Source: Smittia aterrima (lineage: Eukaryota > Arthropoda > Insecta > Diptera > Chironomidae). Taken from it: DNA of 64,000 bases. Shown here piece by piece: positions 36,409-48,235 of this stretch. Each line of letters opens with the position of its first letter. Position 1 is the first letter of the stretch. The position numbers and the translations under genes were made by a program. The notes under the pieces are model-generated. The model was not told where the DNA came from. It worked only from the letters and a program-made list of their open reading frames with translations, and made no database searches. The stretch lies in assembly GCA_033063855.1 (NCBI GenBank), contig CP093831.1:6014001-6078000 (forward strand), written 5' to 3'.

Positions 36409-37386
36409 TTATTGAGTTCTTATAAGTTGAAGAGGAAAGTTCTCTGTAATAAGGTTATCGTCTTTGAATATGATTACGAGATTCAATTCGAAGTTAATCT
36501 TGAAGTTTCTTGTCTGCAGTGACGGGCATGTGAATAAACGAGGAAAAGTCATATGAATAGGAACTTGTTGCTTTGCGCAAACATTTCCATCAACAATTTG
36601 AATGTTTTGAATCTCCGTAGCATCATTACTGAAGCCTTCTGCGCATCCTGCAGTTTCAACTCTGATCAATTGGATTTCCACACTTTTTATGGGAATCTCG
36701 GAATGGTGAACTGTGATGAAACCGGTCATTCTCGAGTTGATACAAAACACTTTTGATTCAATAGTGCCTAAGGTGTGACAAAGAAAGAAATTTAGTTTCC
36801 AGTTTCAAATGAATAATAATAAAAAACCTTTACCTGTGATCAAAAATCGAGGAATGGAAATTTTTTCCTTCGAAGATCGTTGTAGTGACTCTGGACTGAG
36901 AGAGAAATGAATTGGAACATTCATTGAAGGCTCATGAATAATCGGTCGATTTTGAAGAAAGAATTGAGTTTTCGCTTGACAATCCTTCGCCAGATATTTT
37001 CGCTTAAGTTGAGCTTTCAAAAAGTATGAAATCGAAACGAACACTCCGTGATAAGTCTCATACAAAGGATTATCGGCTCCCTTAGATTTCAGAGGAAACT
37101 CGAATGGAAATTCACTGATACCAGCAATTACTTTGCTACCAGGTTGCAAAAGATCGAGTGACATGTTCAGGAGTGTAATTGGTTTGTTGACGGAATTGTA
37201 AAATGCATCGAAAACTCCAGTGTTTTTGTTAGACACTTGCAAAGCAACAAATCCCTCACAAATTATTTGTAGGCCATCAACCTTTGTCTCCGATTGAGAA
37301 TTCAACAGCACACGTCCCCTCAAGACATCACCTTCATTAAAGGTTTTATTTGTTTTTTCCAATTGAATATCAAGCGAAATACTCAT
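36409..37386 (-). CDS. VPS26C: Retriever complex subunit VPS26C (DSCR3)
   Basis: Exons 37386-36834 and 36767-36409 encode 303 aa (human about 297). The arrestin-like fold is recognisable by close similarity to human VPS26C: GVFDAFYNSV, ETYHGVFVSISY, LAKDCQ, ETAGCAEGFSNDATEIQNIQI, PRLFTCPSL and LITENFPLQL. VPS26C, VPS35L and VPS29 form retriever, which recycles membrane proteins from endosomes with the CCC and WASH complexes. I chose the ATG before SISLDIQLEKTNK because it matches the family start; an in-frame ATG-less extension upstream to 37497 has no homology. Confidence 0.95.
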
Positions 37387-37787
37387 TTCAATTTTTTTTT
37401 TGTTATCAACGCAATTGCTTCTCCCGGCAAAAAAAACTTGCAAACTACGTTCACAAAATAAATTAATTTGACCCCTCAATAAAAAAAACGCTTGCAAACA
37501 TTAAAAAGATATCATTACTGCAATGCTTGATCGTAATTTTCCTTGCTACTTGATTTTGTTGCGATTTCCTGTGAAAATAGATAAAATATTTATTGCTCAA
37601 AAGAGTAAAACAAAAAACTAAATCTGTCGCCAATGTAACGGCGAACAAGTTCAGCGAAGTTGCTATGAAAGACAGCGACGTAGAGCAAATCAATTTAAAT
37701 CCTTGTTTGGCCAACTATTAACAAATAGTTATTGATTTTAATTTAACACTAAAGATTGAACTTAGTCCGATCACGCACAAAATATCG

Positions 37788-38933
37788 GGGAGACGCCATT
37801 ACCCCGACAGGCGCTACCCCGACAAATGATAATTATATATAATTATTATTATAATTATTTAAATTATAAAAAATTATTATAATAATTTACAAAATCTTAT
37901 AATTATTATAATAATTATTAACAAAAAACTCGAAAGTTATAATAATTTTAATAATAATTATTTACATAATAATTATACTTGCATGAAATACTTGCATGCA
38001 AGTGTAAATAATTATTATAATAATTATTATAATTATTTTGATCTTAAATTTTTATTATAATAATTATTTATAAAATTATTATAAGTTCATTAGAAATTAT
38101 AAGATCATTATAATAATTACTTTTCAAATTATTTGATAAATAATTATTATTTATAAAATAGAATTTAGAAACATTTTTATTATAAACATTGAATGATCAA
38201 CATTATTGAAGTTATCTGCTGAATCGTTTCAAGCAACAAAAATGTTCAAGCATTTTCAAGTTCTCATGATGTTTTTATTGAAAGTTCTTGAAGCAAATTA
38301 AGAAACCGGTTTGAGTGGAATTTGTGTTTAATTTTTTTGGCGTTTTGGCTCCCTAAAGCATTGTTTGTTCAATGAAAAATGTTTTGATAGAAAAATATCC
38401 TGTCATTTTCATCATCCAACCAAACTTGTTTGATATAGCTAAAGAAACTTGTAAAATTTTTTGCGATGTTCGCCAACGTGTTTTTGACGTGGAATTGGAA
38501 TTGATTTTGAATTTTTAAAATTCTTTAGAGGAAAACATGTTAGTTTTCAGTATTGAAGATGTCAGTAAAGTTTTGATTAAGAACTTATAATAATTATTAT
38601 AATAATCATTTGAAATTTTTGCAAACGCAAAAGTTATTATTGAAAGTTGTTATATTTATTTTATATAACATAATTATTATAAGTTCAAAATATTTATAAT
38701 AATTATGAATATTATAACATAAATAATTATTATATAAAATTGAACTTATAAAAATTATTGAACTTATAATAATTATTCTTATAATAATTTATACTTGCAT
38801 GCAAGTAGATTGTTATTATAATAATTTGAAAAACTTGAATATTATTATAATAATTATAATAATAATTTAGTATTTCGTTATAATAATTATTATTTGTCGG
38901 GGTAGCGCCTGTCGGGGTAATGACGTATATCCC
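37788..38933. mobile_element. Non-autonomous inverted-repeat transposon (MULE/Foldback-like MITE)
   Basis: Perfect 31-bp inverted repeats at 37797-37827 and 38892-38922 (core ATTACCCCGACAGGCGCT) extend imperfectly outward to GGGA at both tips. Each repeat itself contains TACCCCGACA twice, 15 bp apart. The element is flanked by the 9-bp direct repeat AAAATATCG (37779-37787 and 38934-38942), a target duplication size typical of Mutator-like and Foldback elements. The 1-kb interior is almost pure A/T with many self-complementary TAATAATTATTATAA blocks and no coding frame, so it needs a transposase in trans. The palindromic word ACTTGCATGCAAGT appears near both ends of the interior. Confidence 0.75.
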
Positions 38934-38942
38934 AAAATATCG

Positions 38943-39735
38943 CCAGCGACTCAGTAATCACTTGGAAGTTAAGGTTTTGTAATTCGATGACGATGAGACA
39001 GAGATAGAGATTGATTGGAACAATAGAAAAAAAAGTAAAAACTTTAAAATGGTTGAAATATTTTTTTAAATTAAAATCGTTTTTGTGAAATTCATTACGT
39101 TTTCGAAATTCTTTTTTTTTCATTGCAACCTTTCACTGGAGACAAAGTTTCGATGACAAACAGAAGCGATTTCGCGACCAGCTTCTCGTAAACTTCTTGG
39201 TTCTCAAAATATTTCACTCGTTGACATATATTTCAACTCGATTACGTGGCTCAATCAATGCAGTTGACTTGACATTGTCAAGTCGTCAAGCAATTAAAAA
39301 GATTCCTGAAAACAATTTAAAAAAAAAACTAGATTGATTCCCATTGGAAATTTTGCCCCCAAATGAAACCACCTTGGCTCATAAAACTCGATTTTACATG
39401 CGCATTGAAATTAACTGCCTTTATAGTACTCGACATGGGTATCGTCTAATCCAATAGCAAGTCGTTAATTATTTCAAGGGGAGGCTTTGCTCCGACGTGG
39501 CCAATGAATTTGTCGTCATTTGTAGGAGGAGTAATTCTCATCGACAAATGGCAAATGCAATCTGGGAGTGACAATATTTATTACACCAACTGCAACTTTT
39601 TAACTAGAATATTAATGGATGGCCAGTAGATAATTAGCCGGACAACACATTGACAAAAACTTCGTTGAGGAAATTTTCCTAAAAAATAAATTTTACAATA
39701 AAATTCAGTTCGGTTCGAGACTTACAACGGGAAAG
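38943..39735. other. Spacer upstream of the odorant receptor array
   Basis: No gene. The last 300 bp match the spacer type found between the receptor copies, including the GGAGGAGTAA...TCATCGACAAATG motif near 39538 and an AATTAGC...ACATTGACAAAA...CTTCGTTGAGGAAATTTTCCT leader. Confidence 0.5.
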
Positions 39736-41118
39736 ATGAAAATTGCAAAATATTACAAACGTGTTGTGGATTATTTCAAAAGCCCAGAGGTTTATTCGAA
39801 ATTAGTTTCGAGGTTTTTGTTGCTTTGTCTCGAGATTTTGTCGCCAACAAAAATCCGAAAAGGAAAGAAATGGATTTCAAGATTGTAAATATTTTCTTTG
39901 GTGACGATCGTTTGAGTAAATAAAAATATTTTTTACTCAGGTTCATTGCTATGCTTGTGAGCTCGACGGGAATTTGCTTACTCTCGTTGAGTTACACTAT
40001 CACCGAATTCAAATCCTTGAGCTTGTTAAGCTTATCGGAAAATGTTGGAATGTTCAGTAATTTTTGAGTTTAATTTTTAAATTCGATTTGAACTTTAAAA
40101 TATTTTTTCTTAGTAAGTGTGCTGAAAGCTGTCATCTATTTAATTTACATCGCTTTTGTCTTCAATGACATCTCACAGTTGGTGCAGCGGTTGATTAATG
40201 AAAAGTTGTTAAATTAAATTTATTTCTTAACTTTTACTTTATTTTTACAAAATATTTTTACAGAAAAGCAAAAACTGATAAGCTCACGATTAAGCATTGC
40301 AAAGAAGAATTCATTGGTGTTTCACTTATTGTCGTCCCAACGACATTTTTAGTTTTTTGCGCGTCTCTCAGCGTGCTCTTCTTCAAAACTAATGAAAATA
40401 ATCTACCGATGAACTTTCGTCTAACATTTTTGGACCTGGAATCTGCTGCTGTTGAGTGGACGATTAACTACGTTCTTCAAGTGGTATTGATATGGTTTAC
40501 TATGGGAATCTTTACAACATTCTTTCCGCTGATGTTTCTTCTAATGAATCATTCCATCTGGGAATTCGATCAGCTGATTTCACTCTTGACCAACTGGAGA
40601 GCCGATGAAAGTGACGCCTCAGAGTTAATCAAATCAGTTGTGAAAAGAAGTTATGAAGTTCTTGGCTACTTGAATGAAGCTCAAAGGCTTTTAAAGATTT
40701 TCTTCTTTACTGAAATTTCCACACAGTCTTTAAATCTGTGTATGAACCTCTATGCCATTCTTTTTGATCCGCCAGGAAATATTACAAATTTTTCTGTAAT
40801 TTGTGTTCTGTTCTCGCAAGCTTTCGCCGTTTGCTGGCTCGGAAATCGTGTAATCGTCCGAATTGATGCTCTCACTGCTGCCATTTACGACTTGGAATGG
40901 TACAAGTTTGCACCCACTGACAGAAGAAGTTTGCAAATATTGTTGATGATGGCTCAGAACATTCGAGGATACAACGGAATATTTCACGAGGTCAACATGG
41001 AAACTTTTCAAAAGGTAAAAGCTTCGAAGAAATAAAAAAATTACTAAAAACTATTTTACAGATCTTGGAATTTGCTTACTCGTACATCATGTTCATGAGA
41101 TCAGTTAAGTCAGAATAA
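39736..41118 (+). CDS. Odorant receptor (7tm_6), array copy 1
   Basis: Exons 39736-39884, 39941-40056, 40114-40204, 40264-41014 and 41062-41118 give 387 aa, standard for insect odorant receptors. The family form is seen in the multiple hydrophobic segments (LFIAMLVSSTGICLLSL, INYVLQVVLIWFTMGIFTTF, ICVLFSQAFAVCWLGNRV) and the short last exon ending EFAYSYIMFMRSVKSE, which matches the family's C-terminal TM7 pattern. Such receptors form ligand-gated cation channels with Orco in antennal neurons. It starts MKIAKYYKRVVDYFK as in its three paralogues. Unlike copies 2-4 it lacks an upstream ATG in the leader. The third donor (AA|GTTGTT) is weak but conserved in three copies. Confidence 0.85.
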
Positions 41119-42054
41119 ACAAAAATTGTTGATTTCAGTTACGAATCTCGAGGAAGAAATTATTCAGAATGTTGTTAGAGAACTTTCATTTTTAAAATAG
41201 TTTTCAATGCTTAAAGCTCAAATTCTATTTGTTATTAGAGTCACTAAAAATTTATTTATCTGTGGTAGACGCATATTAAGTAAACAATAAATTTTTTCAA
41301 AATCCGATATTTTATCGATTTGCTGTATGAAAAGAATTTTTTTAATTATTCCAATGAGGGTTATGAGGAATATGATATTCTGTTTGCTGCAGGAGTGAGT
41401 GTCGTTTACAAATTCATCGACAAATGCAACACAAAAATGTTGCATTTGAAGAAGAAATTATGCAAAACATTTTTTATGAAAGTAGAGATCGTACTTCGAC
41501 GTTCAAATTCTTATTTTCATGAGAACTTAAGAAAGAAGTTATGTTTTATGTCCATTCATAAAAACGAGAAACTAAGATATTCATTTAATTGTTAAAAATT
41601 GATTTATCACACTCGATAAATCGTCTCAAGATATTACCACTAAACATGCTTTGATTCAATTTTTGATAATCTTTCTTTGGTCTCGAAGAAATTTCAAAGA
41701 CTTCTCTTTAGATCGTATCATCGATTTTGTTCCGATTTAAAATCAATAACAAGTAACTTGTTACAAGTTGTTAAATATTTCAACGAGGGTTGACATGACC
41801 TTGTGTTTGCTGCAGGAGTAAGTGCAGTTTACAACTTCACACAAATGAAATGCGGGACTAAATGCACTAGCTACTCCCAAACAAACTTTTTACTTGCCTA
41901 ATCGATAAGTTGAGAAACGTATTAAGGCTCATAGACATTTCAATATCTGCTACGCAAAATCAATAGCAAGTCGTTAATTATTTCAGAAGAAGCTTCACAA
42001 TGATGTGTTAGAGTTGTCGACAATTACAACGATAAATGCAATCTGGAAAAAATA

Positions 42055-42200
42055 CAATCGTAGCTTCAATCGCTACTTTTTAATTGATAAATTAATAAAC
42101 GATAGTGTGGGAAACTTGATGAAGCTCCCTGGCAATGTCACAACTTTCTCATTGACTTTTATTCAAATCACGCAACCCTTCATATTTTTTGTTGAATATT
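42055..42200 (+). pseudogene. Odorant receptor exon relic, fragment a
   Basis: In frame it reads NRYFLIDKLIND...LPGNVTTFSLTFIQITQPFIFF, related to the receptor segment DPPGNITNFSVICVLFSQAFAVCW. The similarity ends abruptly and no complete exon structure remains. Confidence 0.5.
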
Positions 42201-42664
42201 TTAAAGCAAAGCCGTGCTATGACGTGGTCATTGAATTTGTTGTCATTTGTAGGAGGAACAATTCTCATCGACAAATGCAACCTGGGAATATAAACAACTG
42301 TTATTTTCAAGGTTATTTCGTTTGCCTCTTTTTAATGCAATATTAATAAACAACAAGTTGATAATGGGTGTGATCAACTCATCGAAAAAGTTTTTCTGAG
42401 AACAAATTTTAATTACAAAGTTTAAATTAATTTGATCTTTAAAACAAAAACCCTTCTTTGGTCTTGCAGCCTGCAAGTTGCAGCTGAAAGAAAATGATTT
42501 CCTAGATGAAAGTTCCCACACAATTTTCAACTTCAATTGTGTGAAAAGTCAGTAGCAAGTCGATTATTATTTAAGGATTAGCTTCACAATGATGTGTTGT
42601 CATATTTCGCAGGAGTATAGGTCGTCACAAACTACAACGACACATGCAATCTGGAAATACACTT

Positions 42665-42845
42665 GTAGCTTCAATCGCTACTTTTCAATTGATAAATTAA
42701 TAAACGATAGGGTGGGAAACTTGATGAAGCTCCCTGGCAATGTCACAACTTTATCATTGATTTCTATTCGAATCTCACAACACTTAATATTTTTTTTGTT
42801 TGGAAATCAAGTGATCATCCGAATCCATGCTCTCACTGTATGAAA
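42665..42845 (+). pseudogene. Odorant receptor exon relic, fragment b
   Basis: Encodes LPGNVTTLSLISIRISQ and then LFGNQVIIRIHALTV before a stop. This corresponds to PPGNITNF...LGNRVIVRIDALTA of the intact receptors, at the same order and spacing. Confidence 0.6.
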
Positions 42846-43503
42846 AGGTTCATGAATTATCCTTTTGTGCAGCCTAACGAAATGATTTACTTGCAATGAT
42901 TTAAAAATCAGAAAACTTTGGTTTGAACAAGTGTTAAATATTTTAGCTATTGAAAGCTTTGCTATGACGTGGTCAATGAATATTTTGCTATATGCTAGAA
43001 TTGTCATCGACAAATGCATCCATGACAACACTTGTTACTCCAACCGATACTTTTTAATTACGAAAATAATAAACGACAAATTGTTATTCCTAACAACTCA
43101 TCGGCAAAAGCTTCGTGAAAGAAAATAAATGAGAAAGCACGAATTCAATTGATATTTAGAACCAGGATGAAAGTTCACACACAATTATTGGATTGTGAAA
43201 GAAAGATTAAGAATTTCGTTTAGATTTTTATTGAAGGCATTTATCTTTTCACTTTTCAGAGATTTTCGTTATTAAGATTTTTTGTTTTAAAATCGATGCA
43301 ATTCGTTAATTAACTTAGGAGAAGGTTTTCGTGTTGTCGTTTGCTGTAGGAGTAAATGTCGCAGACAACTTCATCGACCAATGAAATCTGCGAATAAATA
43401 CACTTGCTACACCGATAGCTACTTTTTAATTGAGCAACACATTGTCAATGTGACATTGACAAAAGCTTCGTTGAGGAAATTTTCCTAGAAAATAAATTTT
43501 ACA

Positions 43504-43545
43504 ATGAAAATCAGTTCGGTTCGAGACTTACAACGGGAAAGATGA
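43504..43545 (+). promoter_or_regulatory. Upstream ORF overlapping the copy 2 start codon
   Basis: A 13-residue frame, MKISSVRDLQRER, ends with TGA that overlaps the receptor ATG as ATGA. The same arrangement occurs in copies 3 and 4. It would force reinitiation and limit translation. Confidence 0.55.
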
Positions 43546-44911
43546 AAATTGCAAAATATTACAAACGTGTTGTGGATTATTTCAAGAGCCCAGAGGTTCA
43601 TTCGGAATTAGTTTCGAGGTTTTTGTTGCTTTGTCTCGAGATTTTGTCGCCTACGAAAATCCGAGAAGGAAAGAAAAGGATTTCAAGATTGTAAATATTT
43701 TCTTCGGTGAAGATCGTTTGAGCAAATAAAAACATTTTTTACTCAGGTTCATCGCTCTGCTTGTGAGCTCATTAGGAGTTTGCTTTCTCTCGTTGAGTTA
43801 TACTGTCACCGAATTCAAATCCTTGAGCTTGTTAACCTTATCGGAAAATGTTGGAATTTTCAGTAAGTTTTCAATTTAAATTTTAAATTCGATTTGAACT
43901 TTAAAATATTTTTTCTTAGTAAGTGTGCTGAAAGTTGTCATCTATTTAATTTACATCGCTCATGTCTTCAATGACATCTCACAGTTGGTCCAGCGGTTGA
44001 TTAATGAAAAGTTGTTAAATTATATTTATTTTTTACTTTATTTTTACAAAATATTTTTTCAGAAAAGCAAAAACTGATAAGCTCACGATTAAGCATTGCA
44101 AAGAAGAATTCATCGGAGTTTCACTTTTCGTCGTCCCAACGGCTTTCTTCGCCTTTTGCTCGTGTCTCAGCGTTTTCTTCTTCAAAGTCAATGAAAATAA
44201 TTTGCCGCTGAACTTTCGTCTAACATTTTTGGCCCTGGAATCTGCTGGAATTGAGTGGACGATTAACTACGTTCTTCAAGTGACTTTGATGGTGATTACT
44301 TTGTTGGGCTACATAACAATATTTCCTCTGATGTACCTTCTAATGAATCATTCATGCTGGGAATTCGATCAGCTGGTTTTGCTCTTGACCGATTGGAGTG
44401 CCGATGAAAGTGACGCATCAGAGTTAATCAAATCAGTTGTGAAAAGAAGTTATGAAGTTCTTGGCTACTTGAATGAATCTCAAAGGCTTTTAAAGTTTTT
44501 CTTCTTCGCTGAAATTTCCACACAGTCTTTAAATCTGTGCATTAGCTTTTATGCCATTCTGTCTGATCCTCCAGGAAATATTCCAAATTTCTCAATAGTT
44601 TGTGTTCTGTTTTCGCAAGCTTTCGCCGTTTGCTGGCTCGGAAATCGAGTAATCGTCCGAATTGATGCTCTCACTGCTGCCATTTACGACTTGGAATGGT
44701 ACAAGTTTGCACCCACCGACAGAAGAAGTTTGCAAATATTGTTGATGATGGCTCAGAACATTCGAGGATACAACGGAATATTTCACGAAGTCAACATGGA
44801 AACTTTTCAAAAGGTAAAAGCTTTGAAGAAATAAAAAAATTACTAAAAATTATTTTACAGATTCTGGAATTTGCTTACTCGTACCTCATGTTCATGAGAT
44901 CAGTTAACTAA
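43542..44911 (+). CDS. Odorant receptor (7tm_6), array copy 2
   Basis: Exons 43542-43690, 43747-43862, 43920-44010, 44063-44813 and 44861-44911 give 385 aa. Organisation and exon lengths are as in copy 1. The protein differs mainly in the membrane segment after INYVLQV (TLMVITLLGYITIFPLMYLL) and is almost identical over the last third (DLEWYKFAPTDRRSLQILLM...GYNGIFHEVNMETFQK), which is the region that contacts Orco and forms the pore. It ends SYLMFMRSVN. No disabling change is visible. Expression is likely limited by the overlapping upstream ORF. Confidence 0.85.
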
Positions 44912-46622
44912 GCATAAACAAAAATCGCTGTTCTCAGTTACAAATCTTGAGGAAGAAATTTTTCAGAATGTTAAAGAACTTTCATTTTTAAAATAGTGAT
45001 CAATGCTTAAATTCTACTTGTTATTAGAGTCACTAAGAATTTATTTATGTTGTGAAGACGCATATTAAGTACACAATAAATGTCTTAAAATCCGATATTT
45101 CATTGATTTGCTGTATGAAAAGAATTTTTTTAATTATTTCAATGAGGGTTGATATGACGTTCTGTTCGCTGCAGGAGTGAGTGTCGTTTACAAATTCATC
45201 GACAAATGCAACATGGGAATAAATACGCTTGTTACTCCAAAACAACTTTTTAATTGCCTAATCGATAAGTTGAGAAACGTGCTGAAACTCAATATCTGCT
45301 ACGCAAATCAATAGCAAGTCGTTAATTATTTAAAGGGAAAGTCTTGTTATGACATGACCAATGAATTTATTGTCGTTTGTTGGAGGACCAAAAACAACTG
45401 TTATTCCGTTTGCCTCTTTTAAACTGGAAAATAATAAACAATAAGTTGATAATGGGTGTGAACAACTCATCGAAAAAGCTTTGCTTGGATCAAAATTCTA
45501 GTGACAAAGTTTAAATTCAATTTATCTTTAAAACAAAAACCCTTCTTTGGTCTTACAGGCTGCTGCAAGTTGCAGCTAAAAGAAAAAGATTTCCTAGATG
45601 AAAGTTCTCACACAATTTTCAACTTCAATTGTGTGAAAAGTCAGTAGCAAGTCGATTATTATTTCAGGATAAGCTTCACAATGATGTGTAAGAGTCGTCG
45701 ACAGTTACAACGACAAATGCAAACTGGAAATAATACACTTGTAGCTTCAATCGCTACTTTTTAATTGATAAATTAATAAACGATAGGGTGGGAAACTTGG
45801 TGAAGCTCCCCGGCAATGTCACAACTTTATCATTTATTTCTATTCAAATCACGCAAGCCTTCATATTTTTTTGTTCGGAAATCCAGAGATCATCCGAATC
45901 GATGCTCTCGATGTGTGATAAGGTTCATGAATTATCCTTTTGTGCAGCCGAACGAAATGATTTACTTGCTTACTTAAGAAAACTTTGGTTTGAACAAGTG
46001 TTAAATATTTTAAATGAAAGCTTTGCTGTGATGTGGTGATGTGGTCAATGAATATTTTGCCATATGCTAGAATTGTCATCGACAATTGCATCCATGACAT
46101 AACTTGTTACTCCAACCGATACTTTTTATTTACGAGAATAATTAACGACAAATTGCTTTTCCTAACAACTCATCGGCAAAAGCTTCGTGAAAGAAAATGA
46201 ATGAGAAAGCACGAATTCAATTGATATTTAAAAATAAAATTTTTCTTTGGTCATTGATAGCTGAATGAAAAATATTTCCTAGATGAAAGTTCACACACAA
46301 TTATTGGATTGTAAAACAAAGATTAAGAATTCCGTTTAGATTTTTATTAAAGGCTTATTTTCTTATCTTTTCACTTTTTAGAGATTTTCATTATAAAGAT
46401 TTCTTGTTTTAAAATCGATGCAATTCATTAATTATTTTAGGAGAAGGTTTTCTATGACGTGTTGTCGTTAGCTGTAGGAGTAAATGTCGCAGACAACTTC
46501 ATCGACCAATGAAATCTGCGAATAAATGCACTTGTTACACCGATTGCTACTTTTTAATTGAGCCGAGCAACACATTGACAAAAGCTTCGTTAAGGAAATT
46601 TTCCTAGAAAATAAATTTTACA
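44912..46622 (+). repeat. Receptor-array spacer 2 with decayed receptor blocks
   Basis: This is a shorter version of spacer 1. It has TCATCGACAAATGCAA at about 45196, a receptor relic at 45745-45925, a block at 45945-46205 shared with 42870-43130 and 48965-49262, and the GACCAATGAAATC variant near 46500. No intact gene. Confidence 0.6.
45745..45925 (+). pseudogene. Odorant receptor exon relic, fragment c
   Basis: It carries the same LPGNVTTLSFISIQITQAF segment as the relics at 42055 and 42665, followed by a frameshift before GNPEIIRIDALDV. It is decayed beyond function. Confidence 0.55.
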
Positions 46623-46664
46623 ATGAAAATCAGTTCGGTTCGAGACTTACAACGGGAAAGATGA
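46623..46664 (+). promoter_or_regulatory. Upstream ORF overlapping the copy 3 start codon
   Basis: Same 13-residue frame and ATGA overlap as at 43504-43545. Confidence 0.5.
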
Positions 46665-48235
46665 AAATTGCAAAATATTACAAACGTGTTGTGGATTATT
46701 TCAAGAGCCCAGAGGTTCATTCGGAATTAGTTTCGAGGTTTTTGTTGCTTTGTCTCGAGATTTTGTCACCAACGAAAATCCGAGAAGGAAAGAAAAGGAT
46801 TTCAAGATTGTAAATATTTTCTGTGCTGACGATCGTTTGAGCAAATACGTAAAAACATTTTTTACTCAGGTTCATTGCTTTATTAAGCTCGACAGCCATT
46901 TGCTTTCTCTCGTTGTGCTATGCAGTTAGAGAATTTAAATCTTTGAGCTTGACGAGCTTCTCGGAAAATGTTGCAATCTTCAGTAAGTTTTCTATAAAAT
47001 TTAAATTCGATTTGAATTCTTTATTATTTTTTCTCAGTCAGTGTTTTGCGAATGAACGTTTGTATAATTCACATCGCTTTGGTCTTCAATGACCTCTCAC
47101 AGTTGGTTAAACGGCTGATCAATGACAAGTGATAAAACCAAATTAATTTTAAGTTTAATTATTTTTCTGTATTTCACCAATTTTTTTACAGAAAAATGAA
47201 CAGAAACGAGCTCTCGATCAAGCATTGCAAAGAAGAATTCATTGGTGTTGCACTTTTCGTCGTCCCAACGGCTTTCTTCGCCTTTTGCATGAGTGGCAGC
47301 GTTTTTTTCTTCAAAGTCAATGAAAACAATCTGCCGTTGAACTTTCGTCTAACATTTTTGACGCTGGAATCTGCTGGCGTAGAATGGACGATTAATTACG
47401 TTCTTCAAGTGACTTTGATGATGATTACTTTGTGTGGCTGCATAACAGTTTATCCTCTGATGTACCTTCTAATGAACCACTCCTGCTGGGAATTCGATCA
47501 GCTGATTTTGCTCTTGACCGATTGGAGTGCCGATAAAAGTGACGCATCTGAGTTAATCAAAGCAGTTGTGAAAAGAAGTTATGAAGTTCTTGGCTACTTG
47601 AATGAAGCTCAGAGAATTCTGCAGTTTTTCTTCTTTTTTGAGATATTAACTCAGTCTTTCAGTCTCTGCATTAGCTTTAATGCCATTCTGTCTGATCCGC
47701 CCGGAAATATTACAACTTTTTCAATAATTTGTGTTCTGTTTTCGCAAGTGTTCGCCGTTTTCTGGCTCGGAAATCGTGTAATCGTCCGAATTGATGCTCT
47801 CACTGCAGCCATTTACGATTTGGAATGGTACAAGTTTGCACCCACCGACAGAAAAAGTTTGCAAATATTGTTAATGATGGCTCAGAACATTCGAGGATAC
47901 AACGGAATATTTCACGAAGTCAACATGGAAACTTTTCAAAAGGTAAAAGCTTCAACAAAATTAAATGACACATTTGCAATCTCCGGCCTACGACATGCGC
48001 GACCAATACGCTTACAAAACTCCGTGTAAAACAACTTTTTAATTTCATTTTCATTTCTGATTTATCGTCATTTTTGTTGTTGGGTTGTATGGAGGCTACC
48101 GGAAGAAAAGGAATTCCTTGACCAAAAGAATTTATTTTTTTAAGAATAATGAAAGTTTTAATGATATTTATTTCACAGATTTTGGAATTCTCCTATTCGC
48201 TGATCATGTTCATAATATCAGTTACCTCTGCCTAA
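46661..48235 (+). CDS. Odorant receptor (7tm_6), array copy 3
   Basis: Exons 46661-46809, 46870-46982, 47038-47128, 47192-47942 and 48179-48235 give 386 aa. It is the most diverged member in its N-terminal half: exon 2 is one codon shorter (LFIALLSSTAICFLSLCYAVREF), exon 3 reads ISVLRMNVCIIHIALVFNDLSQ, and exon 4 begins KKMNRNELSIKHCKEEF. The last intron is 236 bp instead of about 47 bp, apparently from an insertion, and its terminal exon reads ILEFSYSLIMFIISVTSA. Frames and splice sites are intact. Reading through the last donor gives an alternative 27-residue tail, which I consider artefactual. Confidence 0.82.

Larger units (their letters stand above)
41119..43503 (+). repeat. Receptor-array spacer 1 with decayed receptor blocks
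   Basis: No intact gene. The spacer is built from blocks that recur in the other two spacers. They include copies of a motif around TCATCGACAAATGCAA (41414, 42265, 43004), the variant TCATCGACCAATGAAATC (43373), and two receptor-fragment relics listed separately. Stops and frameshifts disrupt every frame. Confidence 0.6.

Noticed and set aside
37387..37497. N-terminal extension of VPS26C
   Set aside because: No homology, and the first codon is not ATG.
38890..39123. Minus-strand frame ending PDRRYPDK
   Set aside because: Its end is the translation of the transposon inverted repeat and the rest is low-complexity.
47943..48029. Alternative read-through C-terminus of receptor copy 3
   Set aside because: It ignores a donor conserved in all four receptors and lacks the TM7 tail, which is found intact at 48179-48235.
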